DNA from: Larsenimonas suaedae
GTDB lineage: Bacteria; Pseudomonadota; Gammaproteobacteria; Pseudomonadales; Halomonadaceae
NCBI RefSeq assembly: GCF_023712105.1
Contig: NZ_JAMLJI010000003.1
Span: 405,849-469,848, forward strand
Direction of reading: 5' to 3'
DNA length: 64,000 nt
Of this stretch, positions 1 to 10,110 are shown in pieces; position 1 is the stretch's first letter; the number at the start of each line of letters is the position of its first letter. The position numbers and the translations under genes were made by a program. Under the pieces are notes generated by a model, which made no database searches, was not told where the DNA came from, and was given only the letters and a program-made list of their open reading frames with translations.

Positions 1-304
1 AAAGGCCGCTGAAGCGCACCACCTGCTGTGCGCTCTCGGCAATCAGTATCAGGCGCCCTGATTCCATGAAGGCCGCCTCCAACCCCGGCATGTTCGTGAC
101 GCGAATCTGAAGGCATTTTTCCGCATGATCGAAAAACTCGAAACGCGCGGGATAACGTGTTTCGGAATGATCTTCGAAACAGACGGAGATACTGCATGGT
201 TGGTACGCTAACCCATCGAGAGCGTGCATGATGGAAAGAGGATCGCGAAGCTCGACTGATCCACCCTCCTCCAAGGAAGGCGTCGTCGCAGATGGCTCTG
301 CCAT
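1..304 (-). CDS. Partial hypothetical protein (N-terminal part, runs off the window)
   Basis: An open frame reads leftwards from ATG at 302-304 to the window edge without a stop, giving the first 101 residues. The start is supported by an AGGGA ribosome site about 8 nt upstream. The protein begins with an acidic, Ser/Thr-rich leader, then a mixed alpha/beta-looking stretch (C-S-I-S-V-C-F-E, Y-P-A-R-F-E-F-F). It has no signal peptide or membrane segment. The style recalls the beta-barrel N-domains of PilZ/YcgR-type proteins, but this is only an impression and I do not assign a function. It is divergent from rpmE2. Confidence 0.55.
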   Translation of the reverse strand, partial: MAEPSATTPSLEEGGSVELRDPLSIMHALDGLAYQPCSISVCFEDHSETRYPARFEFFDHAEKCLQIRVTNMPGLEAAFMESGRLILIAESAQQVVRFSGL

Positions 305-551
305 TGAGAATTCCCTGTACCGAAAAAGCGGGTGACGCTTATTTTCACTATCGGCCAGGGTGAATTATCGCTTTATGGCGCCAAAAACATTCAAAAAAAC
401 TCAATTAGCGTATAAAACATCGCATCCGCTATCTCAGCCCTATGGCGCTGTTACCGCAAAGGGCTTGAGTGAACACGCTGAGTTTTAGGTGAAGAACCCG
501 CCCGCAAAATAGCCCTCTCTTAAAACGGGGCAAGGTCTTTACTCCCAATAT

Positions 552-566
552 TGTTATGAAATAACA
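552..566 (+). promoter_or_regulatory. Putative Zur operator upstream of rpmE2
   Basis: TGTTATGAAATAACA is a perfect 6-bp inverted repeat around GAA. It matches 13 of 15 central positions of the enterobacterial Zur box (TGTTATANTATAACA). It lies just before the rpmE2 ribosome site, where a bound repressor would block transcription. Zur control of zinc-independent ribosomal protein paralogues is established in several bacteria; its operation here is inferred. Confidence 0.65.
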
Positions 567-589
567 TAATTAAAAACCAAGGAGGATTT

Positions 590-850
590 ATGAAATCAGG
601 CATTCACCCCGAGTACCGTAAGGTCGTTTTCTACGACACCAGCGCCGATGTGTACTTCAAGACCGGCTCGACCATGTCTTCCAGCGAGACCATCGAGTGG
701 GAAGACGGTAATAGCTACCCGCTGATCCGGCTGGATATCTCCTCGGCGTCGCACCCGTTTTATACCGGCAAGCAGCGCTCGGTCGGCACCGAAGGGCGCG
801 CCGCGCAGTTCAAGCGCCGCTTCGGAAGCCTTGGGGCGCGCCGCAGTTGA
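590..850 (+). CDS. rpmE2: 50S ribosomal protein L31 type B (zinc-independent)
   Basis: This 86-residue protein has the L31 B-type signature: an M-K-x-G-I-H-P-x-Y start followed by V-V-F-x-D, and S-H-P-F-Y-T-G-K near residue 55. It contains no cysteine, so the zinc-binding CxxC of ordinary L31 is absent. Such forms replace the zinc form on the ribosome when zinc is short, freeing zinc for other enzymes. The start follows a strong AAGGAGG site. The gene is monocistronic, preceded by a Zur-like palindrome and followed by a terminator. The C-terminal Arg/Gly-rich tail is normal for the family. Confidence 0.95.
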   Translation: MKSGIHPEYRKVVFYDTSADVYFKTGSTMSSSETIEWEDGNSYPLIRLDISSASHPFYTGKQRSVGTEGRAAQFKRRFGSLGARRS

Positions 851-874
851 GACGTCCCCGTGCCTCTCCTTTTT

Positions 875-900
875 AAAGACCCGGCGACGGGTCTTTTTTT
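875..900 (+). terminator. Rho-independent terminator of rpmE2
   Basis: An 8-bp stem (AAAGACCC / GGGTCTTT) around a GGCGAC loop is followed by a run of T, 24 bp after the rpmE2 stop. Confidence 0.9.
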
Positions 901-986
901 ATGCGCACGTCGCTCCCCTTCTGCCTGATCGGCCGTCGGCTTTGATCGCATCGGATCATTAGGGATATCTGGACAAGGCGCATTTT

Positions 987-1017
987 CTGACTGTATGGTC
1001 AACTTCGGTCATATACT
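987..1017 (+). promoter_or_regulatory. Possible promoter of the opp operon
   Basis: CTGACT (987-992) and TATACT (1012-1017) resemble -35 and -10 elements separated by 19 bp, about 70 bp before the first oppA. The -10 is good, but the -35 and the spacing are not ideal. Confidence 0.25.
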
Positions 1018-1087
1018 AAGCACCATAACAATCGTTGACCCGGGCCATACCCGACCAGAACACAACAATCAGTCAGGATACTCTGCC

Positions 1088-2674
1088 ATGAAAACCCCAT
1101 TTCAACGGTTCGCAGGCGCGTTTGCCGCAACTGCGCTGCTTTCCGCAACGCCTGTCTGGGCGCAGACGCTCAACATCGGAGTCATCGGCGAACTCGCCTC
1201 CTTCGATACCTCTCAGGTCTCGGGCGGCACCTGGGAATCGGATGTGTTGCTCGATGTGTTTGAAGGCCTTGTGACCCAGAATCCGGAGGGTGAGGCAATC
1301 CCGGGCGTTGCGACCGACTGGGACATCTCCGACGACGGCCGAACCTACACCTTTCACCTGCGAGACGACGCGAAATGGTCCGACGGCACGCCGGTCACCG
1401 CAGGCGATTTCGTCTTCGGCTGGCGCCATCTCCTGAACCCGAAAAACGCCTCCAAGTACGCCTATAACCTGTACCCGATCAAGAACGCCCGCGCGGTCAA
1501 TACCGGCGAACTGCCGCCGGACGCGCTCGGCGTGGTCGCAAAAGAAAACGGCAAGACCCTCGAAGTCACGCTTAACGAGCCGACGCCCTACTTCATCGAA
1601 CTTCTGACCCACTACACCGCCATGCCGCTACCAAGGCACACGGTCGAGAAATACGGCCGCGACTGGACCGACATGGACCACATCGTGACCAACGGCGCGT
1701 TCAAGCCGGTCGAATGGGTGTCTCAGTCGCGCATCACTGCGGTCAAGAATCCCGAGTACTACGACGCCCGGGATGTCGCGCTCGACAAGATCAACTACTA
1801 CAGCACCGAAGACCGCAACGCCGGCATCTCCCGCTTTCGCGCTGGAGAGCTCGATGTGCTGCGCGAGTACCCCTCGAGCCGCTATCAGTGGCTTGAGGAG
1901 AACTTGCCCGAGGCCACGCACATGAGCCCGATGCTTGGCAGTTACTACTACGTGTTCAATCAGCGCCAGGGGGAGCCCACGGCCGACCCGAAGGTGCGCG
2001 AAGCGCTCAATCTGGCGATTCGCCATCAGGTACTGGCCAAGCAGATCATGGCCGGCACCTTCCTGCCGGCCTACGCCTTCGTACCACCGGGCGTGCACCA
2101 CTACACCCATCAGGAGCTGCCGTTCAAGGGGCAATCGATGGACGAGCGCATGGCGCGGGCAAGCGCCTTGATGAAGGAGGCAGGCTACGGGCCGAACAAC
2201 CCGCTCGACCTCACGCTGCGCTACAACTCAAGCGATGAACACAAGAAGATCGCCATTGCCGTCGCGGCGATGTGGAAACCGCTCGGAGTGCGCGTGCACA
2301 TGCAGCAGGCCGAGGCCACCGTGCACTATCAGGCCATCGCCCAGGGCGATTTCGACGTCGCCCGCGCCGGCTGGGTCGCCGACTACAACGACGCCGAGAA
2401 TTTTCTGGCGCTACTGGGTACTGGCGCCGGCAACAATTACGGCGCCTACTCGAGCCAGGCGTTCGACCAGAAAATGACCAAGGCCTCGACCACCCTCGAT
2501 GCCGGCAAACGCGAAGCGCTGCTGCAGGATGCCGAGCGCATTGCCATCGATGACAACGCCGCCGCACCACTGCTTTATTACGTCACCCGCAACCTGGTCA
2601 ATCCGGCGCTTACCGGCTGGCAGGACAACCCGGTGGACGACCATCTCTCTCGCTGGGTGAGTTTCACACCCTGA
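1088..2674 (+). CDS. oppA: Oligopeptide ABC transporter substrate-binding protein, first of three paralogues
   Basis: This 528-residue periplasmic receptor captures peptides for the OppBCDF importer. A signal peptide (residues 1-25, cleavage after V-W-A) is followed by the SBP family 5 body, with the family stretches Y-T-F-H-L-R-D-D-A-K-W-S-D-G-T-P near residue 85 and G-W-V-A-D-Y-N-D near residue 425. The Asp of A-D-Y corresponds, from what I recall of E. coli OppA, to the residue that binds the peptide amino terminus. I chose the ATG at 1088 over an in-frame ATG at 995 because only 1088 gives a signal peptide at the terminus; its ribosome site (AGGA) is modest. It is the first gene of a six-gene operon. 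Confidence 0.92.
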   Translation: MKTPFQRFAGAFAATALLSATPVWAQTLNIGVIGELASFDTSQVSGGTWESDVLLDVFEGLVTQNPEGEAIPGVATDWDISDDGRTYTFHLRDDAKWSDGTPVTAGDFVFGWRHLLNPKNASKYAYNLYPIKNARAVNTGELPPDALGVVAKENGKTLEVTLNEPTPYFIELLTHYTAMPLPRHTVEKYGRDWTDMDHIVTNGAFKPVEWVSQSRITAVKNPEYYDARDVALDKINYYSTEDRNAGISRFRAGELDVLREYPSSRYQWLEENLPEATHMSPMLGSYYYVFNQRQGEPTADPKVREALNLAIRHQVLAKQIMAGTFLPAYAFVPPGVHHYTHQELPFKGQSMDERMARASALMKEAGYGPNNPLDLTLRYNSSDEHKKIAIAVAAMWKPLGVRVHMQQAEATVHYQAIAQGDFDVARAGWVADYNDAENFLALLGTGAGNNYGAYSSQAFDQKMTKASTTLDAGKREALLQDAERIAIDDNAAAPLLYYVTRNLVNPALTGWQDNPVDDHLSRWVSFTP

Positions 2675-2799
2675 CGCGTCGTAAAGGACTTGGCCGTTTC
2701 GCGCGTCTCCTTCTCGCGAAGCGGCCGACAGCTCGCTAGGATAAGCGCGCGCTTACTTCTTTCATGATGACGTTGACCAAAGCTCAGGAGATGCCTTCG

Positions 2800-4404
2800 A
2801 TGCGCCCTCACGTTCTTTCCCTTCTCGGTCGCCGACTGCTCGGTGCGACCTTCGTGCTCGGGCTCGGCCTTGCCCCGGCGATGGCCGATACCCTGCGGGT
2901 CGGCACCCAGGGTGATCCCGCCTCGCTCGACACCGCCCACATCGGTGGCAGCGTGTGGGAAAACGACATTCTGGGCGACATTTACGAAGGCCTGGTGACG
3001 CTCTCGCCGGAGGGCCAGTACATCCCCGGCGCTGCCAAATCCTGGCAGGTCAGCGACGATGGCCTGACCTGGACGTTCACCCTCAGAGACGACGCCCGCT
3101 GGTCCGACGGCGAACCGGTGGTGGCGGACGATTTCAAGCGCGCCTTTACCCGTTTGATGACGCCAAGCAACGCCGCCGTCTACGCGAGTCTCTTCTATCC
3201 GATCAAGAACGGCCGCGCGATCACGGAAGGCACCGCCGCCTCGGAGACCCTCGGTGTGGACGCGCCGGACGCGCGCACGGTGGTGTTTCACCTGGAGCGG
3301 CCCACGCCCTACTTCGAGGCGCTTCTGGCCAACATCGCCGCCTCGCCGGTGCCGACCCACGTACTGGATCAGTTTGGCGATCACTGGGCAGAACCCGAGC
3401 ACATCGTCACCAATGGCGCGTTCACTCCGACCGACTGGGTGGCCAACGACCATCTGAGCACGCAGAAAAACACCTATTTTCATGACGCCGCGAGCGTCTC
3501 GCTCGACGGTGTCACGTTTTATCCGATCGAAAACCGCAATACCGGCTTGAGACGGTTCCGTGCCGGTGAGTTCGACCTCGTTCGCGATTTCCCCCCCGAG
3601 CGGTATGAGGCGCTGAAGGAGCAGCTGCCGGGCGCGGTGCATCTGGCGCCCCAGCTTGCCAATTACTATTTCGCGCTCAACCAGCGCGACGGCCACCCCA
3701 CCGCCGATGCGCGGGTGCGCGAGGCGCTCAACCTTGCGGTACGACGCGACATCATCACTGACAAGATCATGAACGGGACCGTCACCGCCGCCCGCGGCTT
3801 CGTGCCCGACGGCGTGAATCAGTACGATGCCCAGTCCATGCCGGGGCTTGAGGCGCCGATGGATGAGCGCATGACGCGCGCCAAGCGCCTTCTGAGCGAG
3901 GCCGGCTACGGCCCGGACCGCCCGCTCGAGCTGACGCTTCGCTACTCCACCACCGAGGCCAACAAGCGCATCGCGATCGCGCTGGCCTCGATGTGGAAAC
4001 CGCTCGGCATCAAGACCTCGTTGATCAACGCCGAAGGCCGCGTGCACTACGCAGACCTCGCCGCGGGCAAGTTCGATGTCGGCCGCGCCAGCTGGGTTGC
4101 CGATTTTGACGATGCGGCCAACTTCCTCGGCATCCTCGAGCAGGGCGCAGCCAAGAACTACGGCGGCTATCAAAGCGATGCGTTCGATGATCTGATGGCG
4201 CGCGCCGCGCGCACCCAGGACCCGGAGACCCGCCAGACCCTGCTCGAGCGCGCCGAACGGCAGATGCTTGGGGACTACGCCTTGATCCCGATCTACATCG
4301 ACACCTCGCGCAATCTGGTGAACCCGAAGCTCACGGGCTTTGCCGACAACGCCCTGAACCGCCACCTGTCGCGGTGGATCAAGTTCAACGAGTCGGACCA
4401 CTGA
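2800..4404 (+). CDS. oppA: Oligopeptide ABC transporter substrate-binding protein, second paralogue
   Basis: This 534-residue receptor is strongly similar in layout to its upstream neighbour: a signal peptide (1-29, ending A-M-A), the W-T-F-T-L-R-D-D-A-R-W-S-D-G stretch, and S-W-V-A-D-F-D-D near the ligand-binding Asp. The start at 2800 follows AGGAG at 9-nt spacing; an upstream ATG (2764) would bury the signal peptide. It lies 125 bp after the first oppA, a gap that could hold an internal promoter. It most likely presents a different range of peptides to the same permease. Confidence 0.92.
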   Translation: MRPHVLSLLGRRLLGATFVLGLGLAPAMADTLRVGTQGDPASLDTAHIGGSVWENDILGDIYEGLVTLSPEGQYIPGAAKSWQVSDDGLTWTFTLRDDARWSDGEPVVADDFKRAFTRLMTPSNAAVYASLFYPIKNGRAITEGTAASETLGVDAPDARTVVFHLERPTPYFEALLANIAASPVPTHVLDQFGDHWAEPEHIVTNGAFTPTDWVANDHLSTQKNTYFHDAASVSLDGVTFYPIENRNTGLRRFRAGEFDLVRDFPPERYEALKEQLPGAVHLAPQLANYYFALNQRDGHPTADARVREALNLAVRRDIITDKIMNGTVTAARGFVPDGVNQYDAQSMPGLEAPMDERMTRAKRLLSEAGYGPDRPLELTLRYSTTEANKRIAIALASMWKPLGIKTSLINAEGRVHYADLAAGKFDVGRASWVADFDDAANFLGILEQGAAKNYGGYQSDAFDDLMARAARTQDPETRQTLLERAERQMLGDYALIPIYIDTSRNLVNPKLTGFADNALNRHLSRWIKFNESDH

Positions 4405-4481
4405 CCGGCCGTGCGCACCGACGGGCCTCAATAGCGACACACTCAATAACAACAAGCGCAATAACGACAAGGGAGTCTTTC

Positions 4482-6080
4482 ATGGCCGTTCACTGGCGCA
4501 CGCTGCTTACCGCACTGCCTCTTCTTTTGAGCCTGGGCACCGCCCAGGCCGCCACGCTTCACGTGGATAACGAAGGCGAACCCGGCTCGCTCGATCCGCA
4601 AAAATCGGCGAATCACTGGGATTCACGGATTCAAAAGGCGATGTTCGATCGCCTGGTCGACACCGCCGCCGATGGCCGCCTGATTCCAGGACTGGCCTCG
4701 CGCTGGGACGTATCCGATGACGGCACCGTCTACACCTTTCACCTGCGAGACGCGCGCTGGTCCGATGGCACACCGATCACCGCCGAGGACGCCGTGTTCA
4801 GCCTCCGCCGGCTGTTGATGCCGGCCACCGCCAACCACAACGCCAACCTCTATTACGCGATCCATAACGCGCGGGCGGTCAACCGCGGTGAGCGGGCGCC
4901 GGAGGCGCTCGGCGTCAAGGCCCTCGACGCCCACACGCTCGAGATCACGCTTGATCACCCGAGCGGCTACTTCCTGCAGGCCATGGCCATGGGCGAGGCC
5001 GCGCCGCTGCCGCGCCACGTTTTAAGCACCACTAAGCGCTGGATCGTTCCGGGCGACACCGTGGTCAGCGGTGCATTTACGCTTGGCGAGTGGCACCCGC
5101 AGTCGCAGCTCACACTCGAGAAAAACCCCGCGTTCTACGCCGCCGACACCGTCGCGCTTGACCGCGTGGTGATGTACCCGCTCGAGGACACCAACGACGC
5201 CATTCGTAGGTTTCGAAACGATCAGATCGATCTGTCGTTTGCCCAGGTGCCCTCGAGCCGAATCGACTGGGTGCGCGCCCAAAGGCCCGACGCGCTTCGC
5301 ACGGCGCCGTGGGCCGGCGAATATTTCTACATGTTCAACCTGCGCGACGGCGCCCTGGCCGACGCCCGTGTCCGCAAGGCGCTGAACCTGGTCGTCCGGC
5401 GCGAGATCATCACCGACAAGGTGCTCGGCACCGGCATGCGCCCAAGTCATCGCTTCGTGCCCGAGGCCATGAGTGGCGCGGACGGCGTTACCATGCCAGG
5501 GCTCGATGCCCCCTACGCCGAGCGCGCCGAAAAGGCCAGGGCCCTGATGCGCGAGGCCGGCTACGGCCCGGACACCCCGCTCACGCTGACCCTTCGCTAC
5601 AACACCGATGACGACCACAAGAAAGTCGCCGTCGCGGTGGCGGCGATGTGGAAACCGCTCGGGGTCACTGTCGAGCTCTACAACTCGGAAGGTGCGGTGC
5701 ACTACGCCGCGATCAAGCAGTGCCAGTTCGACGTCGCCCGCTACGGCATGGTCGCGACCGTCAACGACCCGATCGACCTGGTCGGAAGCTACGCCGCAGG
5801 CGGCAGTGCTGCGGCCGCCAGCGGCTATCAAAACGCCCGGCTTGACGCGCTCATCGAAAAAAGCGCTCACATCGCCAATGCGGCGGACAGACGAAAGGTG
5901 CTCGGACAGGCCGAACAAACGCTTCTGGACGACTACGCGGTACTTCCCATTTTTGACTACGTCTCGAACCACCTGGTCTCCCCCAGGGTGCAGGGCTTTG
6001 AAGACAACGTCATGGATGAGCATCCGCTGCGGTTTCTGTCCCTTGCGTCCCCATCCACCCCCTCACACTCTGGAGAATGA
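4482..6080 (+). CDS. oppA: Oligopeptide ABC transporter substrate-binding protein, third and divergent paralogue
   Basis: This 532-residue SBP family 5 protein has a signal peptide (1-23, A-Q-A). The start at 4482 follows GGGAG. The fold signatures are kept (Y-T-F-H-L-R-D-A-R-W-S-D-G-T-P; M-W-K-P-L-G-V-T-V), but the ligand-binding region differs. Where the two upstream paralogues read V-A-D-Y/F-N/D-D, this one reads V-A-T-V-N-D, so the Asp that in E. coli OppA contacts the peptide amino group is missing. A Gly/Ala/Ser-rich loop follows (about 5790-5820). This suggests a changed ligand, perhaps N-modified or non-peptidic. It sits 39 bp before oppB. Confidence 0.9.
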   Translation: MAVHWRTLLTALPLLLSLGTAQAATLHVDNEGEPGSLDPQKSANHWDSRIQKAMFDRLVDTAADGRLIPGLASRWDVSDDGTVYTFHLRDARWSDGTPITAEDAVFSLRRLLMPATANHNANLYYAIHNARAVNRGERAPEALGVKALDAHTLEITLDHPSGYFLQAMAMGEAAPLPRHVLSTTKRWIVPGDTVVSGAFTLGEWHPQSQLTLEKNPAFYAADTVALDRVVMYPLEDTNDAIRRFRNDQIDLSFAQVPSSRIDWVRAQRPDALRTAPWAGEYFYMFNLRDGALADARVRKALNLVVRREIITDKVLGTGMRPSHRFVPEAMSGADGVTMPGLDAPYAERAEKARALMREAGYGPDTPLTLTLRYNTDDDHKKVAVAVAAMWKPLGVTVELYNSEGAVHYAAIKQCQFDVARYGMVATVNDPIDLVGSYAAGGSAAAASGYQNARLDALIEKSAHIANAADRRKVLGQAEQTLLDDYAVLPIFDYVSNHLVSPRVQGFEDNVMDEHPLRFLSLASPSTPSHSGE

Positions 6081-6119
6081 CATGGCACCGAGTGCACGAC
6101 GCCATGGAGGCCACCGTCC

Positions 6120-7046
6120 ATGCTGAGCTACACCCTGAAACGGCTGGCCTTTGCCGTGCCTACGCTTCTGGTCGTGATCACGATCTCGTTTTTTTTGATG
6201 CGTGCAGCGCCTGGCGGCCCGTTTGACGGCGAACGGCAGCTACCGCCTGAAATCGAGGCCAACCTCAAGGCGGCCTATCATCTTGATGAACCCCTGCCGA
6301 TGCAGTACCTGCGCTACATGGGCAACCTGGCTCAGGGCGATTTCGGGCCGTCGTTCAAGTACAAGGATTTCTCGGTCACCGAGCTGATCATGCAGGGCTT
6401 TCCCGTAAGCCTTGAAATCGGCGGGCTCGCGATCGGCCTTGCGCTTTTGATCGGGCTGCCGCTTGGCGTGATCGCCGCGCTCAAACGCAACAGCACCATC
6501 GATTATCTGGTGATGTCGCTGGCGCTTGGCGGCATCGCGGTACCGAACTTCGTGATCGCGCCGATCATGGCGCTGGTGTTCGGGGTGCTGCTCGGCTGGC
6601 TGCCGGCCGGCGGCTGGAACGGCGGCGCCCTGCCCAACCTGGTGCTGCCGGTGATCGCGCTGTCGATTCAGCAGATCGCCTACATCGCCCGCATGATGCG
6701 CGCCTCGATGATCGAAACCATGGGCAGCCACTTCATCCGCACCGCCCGCGCCAAGGGCCTTTCGGAAGTGCAGGTGGTGCTGCGCCACGCGCTTCGCCCC
6801 TCGCTTTTGCCGGTAGTGTCATATCTCGGCCCGGCGATTGCCGCCATCGTCACCGGCTCGGTGGTGATCGAGCAGATTTTCGGCATCCCGGGCATCGGCC
6901 GCTACTTCGTGCAGGGCGCGCTCAACCGCGACTACACCCTGGTGATGGGCACGGTGGTGTTCTACGGCGCGCTGATCGTGCTGATGAACCTGCTGGTGGA
7001 TCTGCTGTATTCCGCCCTTGACCCCCAGATTCGATACGACGACTGA
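6120..7046 (+). CDS. oppB: Oligopeptide ABC transporter permease OppB
   Basis: This 308-residue inner-membrane permease has the N-terminal helix typical of OppB/DppB (L-S-Y-T-L-K-R-L-A-F-A-V-P-T-L), then five further membrane segments. The cytoplasmic EAA loop (R-A-K-G-L-S-E-V near residue 210) docks on the ATPase, and the family ending L-L-Y-S-A-L-D-P-Q-I-R is present. It forms the translocation channel with OppC and follows the third oppA closely. Confidence 0.95.
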   Translation: MLSYTLKRLAFAVPTLLVVITISFFLMRAAPGGPFDGERQLPPEIEANLKAAYHLDEPLPMQYLRYMGNLAQGDFGPSFKYKDFSVTELIMQGFPVSLEIGGLAIGLALLIGLPLGVIAALKRNSTIDYLVMSLALGGIAVPNFVIAPIMALVFGVLLGWLPAGGWNGGALPNLVLPVIALSIQQIAYIARMMRASMIETMGSHFIRTARAKGLSEVQVVLRHALRPSLLPVVSYLGPAIAAIVTGSVVIEQIFGIPGIGRYFVQGALNRDYTLVMGTVVFYGALIVLMNLLVDLLYSALDPQIRYDD

Positions 7047-7078
7047 TTCGCCATGAAGACAAACCGCGAGAGCGCCTC

Positions 7079-8020
7079 ATGACCTCGACAACGACCCCCT
7101 ACCGCGGCGAGCACGACGATACGCCGCTGCCCGCCGGCGGCCCCAACCCACCAGCCGGGCCTGACAAGAACACCGGCGAGAGCCTCGGCCGCGAAGCCTG
7201 GCGCCGGCTCAAGCAGAACAAGGCCGCCATGGCGAGCCTTGTGATTCTCACGCTGATGGCGCTGGTCTGCTTCATCGGTCCGCATCTGCTGCCCTGGGCG
7301 CTCGATGAAGTCGACTGGAGCAACTTCCAGACCGCCCCCTCGCTTGAAAACGGCCACTATTTCGGCACCGACGCCAACGGCCGCGACATTCTGGTGCGCA
7401 CCCTGTTCGGCGGCCAGGTTTCGCTGTCGGTGGCGCTGGTGGCCACCTTTGTCTCGCTGGTGATCGGCGTACTCTACGGGGCGGTGGCCGGTTACGTCGG
7501 CGGGCGCACCGACAACCTGATGATGCGCTTCGTCGACATCATGTACTCGCTGCCGTTCATGTTCCTGGTGATTCTTTTGATGGTGGTGTTCGGCCGCAAT
7601 ATCTTCTTGATCTACGCCGCCATTGGCGCGGTGGAATGGCTCGACATGGCGCGCATCGTGCGCGGCCAGACGCTCGCACTCAAGCGCCGCGAGTTCATCG
7701 AGGCCGCCCATGCGTTAGGCGTTGGCGGGCCGACCATCGTGCGGCGCCACCTGATCCCCAACACTCTCGGTCCGGTCATCATCTACGTCACCCTGACCGT
7801 GCCCAAGGTCATCCTGCTGGAAAGCTTTCTGTCGTTTCTGGGCCTTGGCGTGCAGGAGCCGCTTACCAGCTGGGGCGTGTTGATCAGCGAAGGCAAGGAC
7901 ATGATGGAAAGCGCGCCGTGGATGCTGATCGTGCCGTCACTCTTTCTGGCCGTGACGCTTTTTTGTCTCAACTTTCTCGGCGACGGGCTGCGCGACGCCC
8001 TCGACCCGAAAACCCGCTGA
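7079..8020 (+). CDS. oppC: Oligopeptide ABC transporter permease OppC
   Basis: This 313-residue partner permease has the OppC_N segment (S-L-G-R-E-A-W-R-R-L-K-Q-N-K) preceded by a Pro/Gly-rich cytoplasmic leader of about 35 residues. Transmembrane segments and the EAA loop (E-A-A-H-A-L-G-V-G near residue 205) follow, ending with G-D-G-L-R-D-A-L-D-P, as is normal for the family. It lies 32 bp after oppB and 12 bp before the ATPase gene. Confidence 0.95.
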   Translation: MTSTTTPYRGEHDDTPLPAGGPNPPAGPDKNTGESLGREAWRRLKQNKAAMASLVILTLMALVCFIGPHLLPWALDEVDWSNFQTAPSLENGHYFGTDANGRDILVRTLFGGQVSLSVALVATFVSLVIGVLYGAVAGYVGGRTDNLMMRFVDIMYSLPFMFLVILLMVVFGRNIFLIYAAIGAVEWLDMARIVRGQTLALKRREFIEAAHALGVGGPTIVRRHLIPNTLGPVIIYVTLTVPKVILLESFLSFLGLGVQEPLTSWGVLISEGKDMMESAPWMLIVPSLFLAVTLFCLNFLGDGLRDALDPKTR

Positions 8021-8032
8021 TCGGAGGCCACC

Positions 8033-9628
<1,596 letters not shown>

Positions 9629-9684
9629 GATCGACCGATTCGGGCATTGGCCCGAGCCGACGGCCCTCACCGGTCGTCGGTCGC

Positions 9685-9714
9685 CCTTCGCGGCGCACAC
9701 CGCGAAGGCTCTTT
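9685..9714 (+). terminator. Rho-independent terminator of the opp operon
   Basis: A perfect 9-bp stem (CCTTCGCGG at 9685-9693, CCGCGAAGG at 9700-9708) with a 6-nt loop is followed by CTCTTTT, 56 bp after the oppDF stop. Confidence 0.8.
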
Positions 9715-9769
9715 TGCACGACAGACAGTCGTGAAGCCGTTTAAACGACACACAACAAGGAACAGACGC

Positions 9770-10069
9770 ATGACACGTCGCCCCCTCCTCTGGCCTGCCC
9801 TCGGGTTTCTGGCCGCCGCCGCCCTCGCCGGCTGCGCCCATGACGCGCCGCTTTTTGGCCCTGGCGGCTTCGATGACGCCAAGACCGATACCGCCAACGC
9901 CGAGCGCCGGGCCGAGTTCGACCGCCTCGACACCGATGGCAACGGCGTGATCGACCCGACCGAAGCGGCAAGCGACAGTGCCGATGAGGCGCTGCCGTTC
10001 AATCGGCTCGACACCAATCAGGATCGAAAGATCTCCCGTCAGGAGTTCATGGACGCCGAGCTCGACTGA
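9770..10069 (+). CDS. EF-hand calcium-binding lipoprotein
   Basis: This 99-residue protein has a lipoprotein signal with lipobox L-A-G-C (Cys22) and two canonical EF-hand loops, D54-x-D-x-N-x-V-I-D-x-x-E65 and D81-x-N-x-D-x-K-I-S-x-x-E92. It should be a membrane-anchored calcium-binding protein; its partner is unknown. The start at 9770 follows AAGG and places the signal at the terminus. It is 41 bp before the porin gene and probably co-transcribed with it, so the two may act together at the outer membrane. The loops look complete. Confidence 0.82.
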   Translation: MTRRPLLWPALGFLAAAALAGCAHDAPLFGPGGFDDAKTDTANAERRAEFDRLDTDGNGVIDPTEAASDSADEALPFNRLDTNQDRKISRQEFMDAELD

Positions 10070-10110
10070 CCCCCACGTTTTCCCTAAAAAAAAGAAGTTG
10101 AAGGATATTC

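Noticed and set aside
995..1087. Extended N-terminus of the first oppA
   Set aside because: The 31 extra residues would precede the signal peptide and overlap the likely promoter.
2578..4470. A 630-codon open frame antisense to the second oppA
   Set aside because: High third-position GC keeps the opposite strand open. The oppA product is a clear family member and the antisense product resembles nothing.
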